Assembly (NCBI GenBank): GCA_029883965.1
Contig: JAOUIN010000003.1
Location: 1 to 32,447, forward strand
Source: Betaproteobacteria bacterium
GTDB lineage: Bacteria; Pseudomonadota; Gammaproteobacteria; Burkholderiales; SG8-41
Length of the DNA stretch: 32,447 nucleotides
Direction of reading: 5' to 3'
Numbering within the stretch: position 1 is the stretch's first letter; every line of letters begins with the position of its first letter. Under the pieces are notes generated by a model. The model saw only the letters and a list, made by a program, of their open reading frames with translations. It was not told the origin of the DNA and did no database searches. Below, in pieces: positions 27,391 to 32,447 of this stretch. The position numbers and the translations under genes were made by a program.

Positions 27391-27441
27391 ATGCAGCCGA
27401 CAAGGATCAGATGCACGACGCAGAAAGGCTGCAGTGACTGA
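27391..27441 (+). CDS. Possible 16-residue ORF overlapping the ATP-grasp start
   Basis: An ATG at 27391, with AAGGA 9 bases upstream, opens a frame reading MQPTRIRCTTQKGCSD that ends in TGA at 27439-27441, overlapping the GTG start of the ATP-grasp gene by 8 bases. It fills most of the gap between the methyltransferase and the ligase. It could be a translational coupling leader or, much less likely, a peptide substrate of the neighbouring enzymes. There is no homology evidence; a frame this short can arise by chance. Confidence 0.2.
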   Translation: MQPTRIRCTTQKGCSD

Positions 27442-28738
27442 GAAAAACATACTGGTGCTGTTCCCCAAGGACTGGGACCGGATCGAGCTCGATCACCCGC
27501 GTTACCGGTCCGGCTACCGGTTTTATTACGAAGGCTTTGATCTTTTCCGGTTTCCCGGCAACGCCCGGCTGCTGACGTTTGATGCGCGCCGGTACGTAGA
27601 CCGGCTAGCGCGCAAATACCGCGGGCGCATCGACGGCGTCGTCAGCAACAATGAACATTTCGGCACGCTGATCGCTGCGGCACTGGCGCATCGCCTGGGG
27701 TTGCCCGGCCCGGACCCTGCGACCATCATCGCCGCCCAGCACAAGTATTACTCGCGCTGCGTGCAGCAGCGTATCGTGCCCGAAGCGGTGCCGCGGTTTG
27801 AGGCCTTGCCTTACGGCGGCGGCACTTTCCGGCCGCCGCAGCTCGGATTTCCGTGCTTCGTCAAGCCCGTCAAGGCAACTTATTCAGTACTTGCGCGGCG
27901 TGTGGAGAATCTCGCGCAATTGCGTGCGCTGATGGATTTCTCGCCGCTGGAACAGCTGATTCTGCGCAAACTGGTGCAGCCTTTTGATGATCTGATGCGC
28001 GTGTATACGCCGTTCACGATCGGTGCGCAGACCATGATCGCCGAGGAATTGCTCGACGGTAAGCAGTTCAACATTGACGGGTATGTACACAATGGCCGGG
28101 TGACGGTGCTGGGTATTGTCGATGAGGTGATGTATCCCGGCACCCAGGCATTCATGCGCTTCGAATACCCGTCACGGCTGGAACCCGAGGTGCAGCAGCG
28201 CATGATTGCGCTGACCGAGAAGCTGCTGGCCGGCATGGACTATGGCTACGGGTTTTTCAATCTGGAACTGATTCTCAATGCCGAAACCGGCGCGATCCAC
28301 ATTGTTGAGATCAATCCGAGAATGGCATCGCAGATCGCCAATCTCTACCGGCGCGTTGACGGCTGCGATCCCTATGGCATGTTGCTGGACCTCGCGGTCG
28401 GAAATGCGCCGCGGCCGGATCGGGGAGCGGGCGAGTTCCGCGCTGCGGCGAGTTTTGTTTTCCGCCGCTTCGACGGTCGCGGTCCGGAGCACGTCCCCAG
28501 TGACGAGCAGATTGCGGCAATCCATCAGCGTTATCCGGATGCCAGGCTGATGCTGTACCTGAAGCGCGGCGCCGGCCTTGCGCGCGAGATGAAGTGGCTG
28601 GGCAGTCACCGTTATGCCGTGCTGAATCTGGGCGGCCGTGATTCCGCGGACCTGCATACGCGCTACGAGGATATCCGCCGCGAACTGGCGCTGGAGTCAG
28701 GCGCGGGGCCGGCGAGGGCCAGCCGTACAGCAACGTAA
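27434..28738 (+). CDS. ATP-grasp ligase of unknown substrate
   Basis: A 434-residue soluble protein with an ATP-grasp fold. The N-terminal preATP part (1-105) holds VVSNNEHFGTLIAAALAHRLGLPGPDP. ATP-binding strands follow with the lysine of PCFVKPV (140-146) and the hinge region IAEELLDGKQFNIDGYV (202-218). The metal-binding carboxylates are Glu278 (FNLELIL) and Glu292/Asn294 (IVEINPRM). Such enzymes activate a carboxylate as an acyl phosphate and join it to an amine or thiol. Layout resembles CarB/PurK-like ligases; it lacks the compact size of graspetide ligases. GTG start with AAAGG 8 bases upstream. It lies behind a methyltransferase gene, suggesting a small modification pathway. Confidence 0.85.
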   Translation: MTEKNILVLFPKDWDRIELDHPRYRSGYRFYYEGFDLFRFPGNARLLTFDARRYVDRLARKYRGRIDGVVSNNEHFGTLIAAALAHRLGLPGPDPATIIAAQHKYYSRCVQQRIVPEAVPRFEALPYGGGTFRPPQLGFPCFVKPVKATYSVLARRVENLAQLRALMDFSPLEQLILRKLVQPFDDLMRVYTPFTIGAQTMIAEELLDGKQFNIDGYVHNGRVTVLGIVDEVMYPGTQAFMRFEYPSRLEPEVQQRMIALTEKLLAGMDYGYGFFNLELILNAETGAIHIVEINPRMASQIANLYRRVDGCDPYGMLLDLAVGNAPRPDRGAGEFRAAASFVFRRFDGRGPEHVPSDEQIAAIHQRYPDARLMLYLKRGAGLAREMKWLGSHRYAVLNLGGRDSADLHTRYEDIRRELALESGAGPARASRTAT

Positions 28739-28955
28739 ACCCGAACGATAATCCGGCGGCAATCTGTGCCATTGCGCGCCCAACGGCAGTCGCGGCGGCA
28801 TCGGGCGATTATAATAACGGCACATTCCTGCGTCAGGCGGTGCTCGGTCTGACCCCCGTCGCGGATGTGGGCTCAAGTCCCGACATTGCCGTTGCAGTAC
28901 CGAAGGACGGCGATGGGAATCGCGTATCATCCGCCCCGTCAATCAGGGTTTAAAA
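28739..28955. other. Intergenic region ahead of mpl
   Basis: These 217 bases hold no credible gene. A perfect TATAAT lies at 28810-28815, and TATCAT at 28925-28930 is 25 bases before the mpl ATG, but neither has a convincing -35 at 16-18 bases. One of them probably belongs to the promoter of the mpl-amidase-esterase group. No terminator hairpin for the ATP-grasp gene was seen. Confidence 0.4.
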
Positions 28956-30305
28956 ATGCACATACACATCCTTGGTGTTTGCGGTACTTTCATGGGCGGA
29001 CTTGCCGTACTTGCGCGAGCGGCCGGTCACAAGGTCACGGGTTGTGATGCCAATGTCTATCCGCCGATGAGTACCCAGCTTGCGGCGCAGGGCATCGAAC
29101 TGGTCAACGGCTACGATCCGGATCAGGTCGATTTGAACCCCGACATGTACGTCGTCGGCAACGTGATCACTCGCGGCAATCCGCTGATGGAAGCCATACT
29201 CAATCGCGGCCTGCCGCATGTTTCGGGTCCGCAGTGGCTGCGCGAGCATGTGCTGCAGGGCAGATGGGTGCTGGCCGTGGCCGGAACCCACGGCAAGACC
29301 ACGACCAGTGCGATGCTGGCGTGGATACTCGAACATGCCGGACTCAATCCCGGATTTCTGATCGGCGGTGTGCCGCAGAATTTTGATGTTTCCGCACGGC
29401 TGACCGACACGCCTTTTTTCGTCATCGAGGCCGATGAATACGACACGGCATTTTTCGACAAGCGTTCGAAATTCGTGCATTACGCGCCGAGAACGCTGGT
29501 ATTGAACAATCTCGAATACGATCATGCCGACATATTTCCGGATCTCGCCGCGATAGAAACGCAGTTTCATCATCTCGTGCGTATCGTCCCGGGCAACGGC
29601 CTGATTGTCGCGCACGGCGGCGATGCCGCACTTGAACGTGTGCTCGCGCGCGGCGCGTGGACACCGGTGGAACGTTTTGGCGGCAACGGCGCGTGGCAGG
29701 CAGGATTGCCTGATGACAAAGGCGCCTTCGACGTATCGCACGAGGGTGCAGGACGCGGCCGTGTCATGTGGGATCTGCTCGGGGAGCATAATCGCATGAA
29801 TGCGCTTGCTGCAATCGCGGCTGCGCGCCATGCAGGCGTTCCCGCCGCAGGGGCTGTGGATGCGCTGAGTCAGTTTCGCGGCGTCAAACGCCGCATGGAA
29901 ACGCGCGGCGTCGTCAATGGCATCACCGTTTACGATGATTTCGCACATCATCCGACGGCGATTGCCACGACGCTGGCCGGATTGCGCCGCAAGGCCGGGC
30001 GCGCACGCATACTCGCGGTCGTGGAACCGCGGTCGAACACCATGAAACTCGGTGTCATGAAAGCGGCGCTGCCGGACAGCCTGAAGGATGCCGACCAGGT
30101 TTACTGCTACAGCGGCGGACTGAACTGGGACGCGGCGGCGGCTCTGGCGCCGCTGAACGACAAGGCATCGGTGCATGCGGATCTGAACCATCTCGTCGCG
30201 ACGGTCGCCGCGGACGCGCGCAGCGGTGACCATGTGCTGATCATGAGCAACGGCGGCTTCGGCGGCGTCCACGAAAAGCTGCTCGATCGTCTCGGCAGTG
30301 CCTGA
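28956..30305 (+). CDS. mpl: UDP-N-acetylmuramate:L-alanyl-gamma-D-glutamyl-meso-diaminopimelate ligase
   Basis: Mpl attaches the recovered murein tripeptide directly to UDP-MurNAc, returning old cell-wall peptide to peptidoglycan synthesis in the cytoplasm. The 449 residues show the Mur-ligase layout: N-terminal UDP-binding domain (HILGVCGTFMGGLA, 4-17), central ATPase with the P-loop AGTHGKTTTS (109-118), EADEYDTAFFDKRSKF and NNLEYDHADIF, and the C-terminal domain with DDFAHHPTAI. FMGGLA and DTAFFDKRSKF are characteristic of Mpl rather than MurC. The substrate enters through AmpG; an ampG-type gene lies at 5223. Its TGA shares one base with the ATG of the amidase gene. Confidence 0.96.
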   Translation: MHIHILGVCGTFMGGLAVLARAAGHKVTGCDANVYPPMSTQLAAQGIELVNGYDPDQVDLNPDMYVVGNVITRGNPLMEAILNRGLPHVSGPQWLREHVLQGRWVLAVAGTHGKTTTSAMLAWILEHAGLNPGFLIGGVPQNFDVSARLTDTPFFVIEADEYDTAFFDKRSKFVHYAPRTLVLNNLEYDHADIFPDLAAIETQFHHLVRIVPGNGLIVAHGGDAALERVLARGAWTPVERFGGNGAWQAGLPDDKGAFDVSHEGAGRGRVMWDLLGEHNRMNALAAIAAARHAGVPAAGAVDALSQFRGVKRRMETRGVVNGITVYDDFAHHPTAIATTLAGLRRKAGRARILAVVEPRSNTMKLGVMKAALPDSLKDADQVYCYSGGLNWDAAAALAPLNDKASVHADLNHLVATVAADARSGDHVLIMSNGGFGGVHEKLLDRLGSA

Positions 30306-31483
30306 TGGCGGCAATTCCGGACGACGCACTGGGGGCCTTCTGCCGGCACACACATGTGGCCGTGACCGGCTCGGGTAAGGGCCCGCTTGCGGGCCTGACC
30401 TTCGGCGTCAAGGACATTTACGACATCGCCGGCCACAAGACCGGATTCGGCAATCCCGACTGGCTGGCCACGCATCCGGCGGCGGCGCGCACCGCACCCG
30501 CTGTCGACAGCCTGCTCGCTGCCGGCGCGGACATGATCGGCAAAACGCATACGGACGAGCTGACTTACAGCCTGACCGGAGAGAACGTGCACTACGGAAC
30601 GCCGGAGAACGTCGCCGCGCCGGGACGCATACCCGGGGGTTCGTCCAGCGGCTCCGCTGCTGCGGTAGCCGGAAACCTGGTCGATTTTGCGCTGGGCAGT
30701 GACACCGGCGGATCAGTGCGTGCCCCCGCGAGTTTCTGCGGTCTATACGGCATACGCCCTACGCATGGCCGGGTTTCGCTCGATGGTGCCTGTGCTCTGG
30801 CGCCGAGCTTCGATACCGCGGGCTGGTTCGCGCGTGACGCAGCTTTGCTCGAACGCGTGGGGCAGGTCCTGCTCGGCGCCGCATCAGCCGGCGCGCATGG
30901 CCGGGTGCTGTTGGCGGACGACGCGCTGGCGCTGACCGCACCCGGGGCCATGGCGGCATTGCAGCCGGCGCTGGCACGCGTGGGCAAGGCGCTGGGCGCA
31001 CCGCAAGCGGTGAGGGTCAGTGCGGAAGGCTTGCCGCAATGGTTTGAGACCTTCCGTATCCTGCAGGGCGCAGAAGTCAGATCGCAGTTGGGCGCGTGGG
31101 TCGATCGCGTGCAGCCGAAGATGGGTCCCGGCGTGCGCGACCGCATGCAATGGACAAAAACGATCGGCGAGCGGGAGATTGCCCAGGCTCAGGAAGCACG
31201 CGCCGTGGTGCGAGATCGCATGGATGCGCTGCTTGCCGACCGCGCGGTGCTGGTGTTGCCCACGGTGCCGGACATCGCGCCGTTGCGCGATGCATCGGCG
31301 GCAGCACCGGATGATTTTCGCGCGAGGATGATGAGCCTGTTGTGCATCGCCAGCCTCGCCGGGCTGCCGCAGGTCAGCCTGCCGCTGGCGACGGTGCAGG
31401 GCTGTCCGCTGGGGATCTCGTTGATTGCAGCTCGCGGTGAAGACCTGCTGTTGCTGGCGCTGGCGCGCCGCATCGCCGGCTGA
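30305..31483 (+). CDS. Amidase-signature enzyme, AMI1-like
   Basis: A 392-residue amidase-signature hydrolase. The catalytic residues are Lys36 (LTFGVKDIYD), Ser113 (GGSSSGSAAAVA) and Ser137 (SDTGGSVRAPA). As I recall, these are the same numbers as in Arabidopsis AMI1, which hydrolyses indole-3-acetamide. Further shared strings are TGFGNPDWLATH (46-57), ELTYSLTGENVHYGTP (85-100) and DTAGWFARD. The real bacterial substrate may be another small amide. It is shorter than GatA at the other end of the window and lacks its C-terminal features. The ATG shares one base with the mpl TGA, so the two are translated together, which hints at a cell-wall or recycling role but does not prove it. Confidence 0.88.
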   Translation: MAAIPDDALGAFCRHTHVAVTGSGKGPLAGLTFGVKDIYDIAGHKTGFGNPDWLATHPAAARTAPAVDSLLAAGADMIGKTHTDELTYSLTGENVHYGTPENVAAPGRIPGGSSSGSAAAVAGNLVDFALGSDTGGSVRAPASFCGLYGIRPTHGRVSLDGACALAPSFDTAGWFARDAALLERVGQVLLGAASAGAHGRVLLADDALALTAPGAMAALQPALARVGKALGAPQAVRVSAEGLPQWFETFRILQGAEVRSQLGAWVDRVQPKMGPGVRDRMQWTKTIGEREIAQAQEARAVVRDRMDALLADRAVLVLPTVPDIAPLRDASAAAPDDFRARMMSLLCIASLAGLPQVSLPLATVQGCPLGISLIAARGEDLLLLALARRIAG

Positions 31484-31519
31484 TCCGCAGCCCTGGAACC
31501 GCGGAAGCGAACGCATCCG

Positions 31520-32092
31520 GTGCTGATTTACGTGCACGGTTTCAACAGTTCGGCGCTGTCGTACAAAGCGGCACTGTTGCGCCAACGCATGACCAGTCTG
31601 GGCCTGGCGCAGCACTACGCCTGTCCGGCGTTGCCACACCGTCCGGCGCAGGCAATGGCGCTGTTGCGCGAGCTGGTTGCGGCATATCCTGCGCCATCCG
31701 TGACCCTGGTCGGCTCGTCACTGGGCGGCTACTACGCCACCTGGCTGGTCGAGAACCTGGGCGTGCGTGCAGTCCTAGTAAATCCCGCGGTGCGTCCGTA
31801 TGAACTGCTGGTACCGGCGCTCGGGCCGCAGCAAAATCTGTACACGGGCGAGGAGTATGAGTTCACTGTCGGGCACCTGGACGAATTGCGTGAACTGGAA
31901 GTCGATCACGTCACGCCCGGGCGTTATCTGCTGATCACCGCCACCGGTGACGAGGTCCTCGATTATCGTGCCGGCGTGCGTCGCTATACCGGTTGTGAGC
32001 AGATCATCGTCGAAGGCAGTGATCACGGTTTCGGCGACTTTGACCGTCATCTCGACGCGGTAATCACGTTCTGGCAGCGCGGGCGCGTATAA
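31520..32092 (+). CDS. YqiA/YcfP family alpha/beta-fold esterase
   Basis: A small 190-residue hydrolase resembling E. coli YqiA. HGFNSSALSYK near the N-terminus supplies the oxyanion-hole region; the nucleophile is Ser67 in GSSLGG, the acid is Asp144 (ATGDEVLD) and the base is His169 (SDHGFGDF). Members hydrolyse short acyl esters in vitro; the natural substrate is unknown. Translation begins at a GTG, 36 bases after the amidase stop, without an obvious ribosome site. The TAA stop lies within a TATAAT hexamer at 32088-32093 that may be the -10 of the next gene. Confidence 0.85.
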   Translation: MLIYVHGFNSSALSYKAALLRQRMTSLGLAQHYACPALPHRPAQAMALLRELVAAYPAPSVTLVGSSLGGYYATWLVENLGVRAVLVNPAVRPYELLVPALGPQQNLYTGEEYEFTVGHLDELRELEVDHVTPGRYLLITATGDEVLDYRAGVRRYTGCEQIIVEGSDHGFGDFDRHLDAVITFWQRGRV

Positions 32093-32093
32093 T
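32088..32093 (+). promoter_or_regulatory. Candidate -10 box of the RNB ribonuclease gene
   Basis: A perfect TATAAT overlaps the esterase stop codon, 59 bases before the next ATG. No good -35 was found at 16-18 bases upstream, so the call rests on the hexamer and its position. Confidence 0.35.
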
Positions 32094-32152
32094 CCACCGC
32101 CTCTGCTGATGTGCGCGACGAACTCGCGCGAGGCCTCCGGTTTATCCCCCTG

Positions 32153-32447
32153 ATGAATGTTTTTTACGAAGAAAACGGCGAGTTCAAGGTCGGCGCCGTA
32201 CTTGCCGACAACGACACATCGCTGCAGGTTGAGGCGCCCCACGGCAAACGTTCCAAGGTGAAGGCCGCGGCCGTGCTGTTGCGGTTCGAGGCGCCTGCAC
32301 ACACGGTGTTCATGAACGAGGCGCAGGCGCAGGCTGATGCCATTGACGTTGATTTCCTGTGGCAGTGTTGCGGCGCTGATGAATTCTCGTATGAAGGGCT
32401 CGCGCGCGAATATTACGGGCATGCTCCCGATGCGCTGGAGTCAGCCG
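32153..32447 (+). CDS. RNB-domain (RNase II/R family) exoribonuclease, 3' end cut by window
   Basis: The frame from the ATG at 32153 stays open to the window end (98 codons). The start MNVFYEENGEFKVGAVLAD and the next block LQVEAPHGKRSKVKAAAVLLRF match the N-terminal region of the betaproteobacterial RNB ribonucleases related to RNase II/VacB, which degrade RNA from the 3' end. The catalytic RNB domain lies beyond the window, so activity cannot be judged. A 6-bp hairpin (32113-32129) lies in its leader. Confidence 0.75.
   Translation, partial: MNVFYEENGEFKVGAVLADNDTSLQVEAPHGKRSKVKAAAVLLRFEAPAHTVFMNEAQAQADAIDVDFLWQCCGADEFSYEGLAREYYGHAPDALESA

Noticed and set aside
23700-28738. Reading the block of protease, oxygenase, methyltransferase and ATP-grasp genes as a natural-product cluster
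   Set aside because: The block is split by ndh on the opposite strand, there is no convincing precursor, carrier protein or dedicated exporter, and base composition does not differ visibly from the neighbours.
28950-30353. 467-codon open frame antisense to mpl
   Set aside because: Shadow of mpl; low-complexity His/Arg-rich translation without motifs.
32113-32129. GCGCGA/TCGCGC hairpin between the esterase and the RNB gene as a terminator
   Set aside because: No T-run follows within a usable distance in either direction.

Overview
The window looks like ordinary chromosome from a GC-rich betaproteobacterium, probably near Nitrosomonadales/Burkholderiales. The lineage call rests on gene content: a Thiobacillus/Nitrosomonas-type GshA next to gshB, a permease-less EIIA-HPr-EI phosphotransferase operon, a metX-metW pair, a TorF/Gcw_chp porin beside glnK-amtB, and UbiK next to ComM. 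There are no tRNAs, rRNAs, phage genes, transposases or CRISPR arrays. Almost all of the sequence is well-packed core metabolism, and the novelty lies mainly in the regulatory DNA.

Layout. 1-3023: gatA (5' end cut off) and gatB for Glu/Asp-tRNA amidation, separated by a palindromic repeat. 3041-4370 (minus): pyrE and a DUF4124 coiled-coil exported protein. 4450-6482 (plus): exoA and an AmpG-type muropeptide permease. 6467-8214 (minus): metX-metW, led by a promoter, a SAM-II riboswitch and a terminator. 8385-10911 (minus): EIIA(Man)-HPr-EI. 11007-13246 (minus): gshA-gshB. 13339-16029 (minus): torF-glnK-amtB behind a sigma-54 promoter and an NtrC box. 16292-19347 (plus): ubiK, comM, bcr/cflA. 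19471-19857 (minus): rhodanese. 19999-25320 (plus): metH, a CPBP membrane protease and a PhyH dioxygenase, with overlapping ends. 25342-26667 (minus): NDH-2. 26727-28738 (plus): a methyltransferase and an unassigned ATP-grasp ligase. 28956-32447 (plus): mpl, an AMI1-type amidase, a YqiA-type esterase and the start of an RNB ribonuclease.

How the genes connect. Methionine synthesis is represented by its acyltransferase (MetX), MetW and the cobalamin-dependent last step (MetH); the first step carries a SAM sensor whose on and off helices can both be drawn. Peptidoglycan recycling is represented at both ends by AmpG (import) and Mpl (re-attachment of the peptide to UDP-MurNAc). Nitrogen-limitation control appears to put an outer-membrane porin, a PII protein and an ammonium channel under one NtrC/sigma-54 switch. 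The glutathione genes and the regulatory PTS form separate minus-strand operons.

The best candidates for further study are the SAM-II switch with a 9-bp antiterminator and a possible leader peptide at metX, the NtrC/sigma-54 control of the porin operon, the palindromic element inside gatAB, and the methyltransferase/ATP-grasp pair with a 16-codon mini-ORF. No gap between genes exceeds 300 bases.
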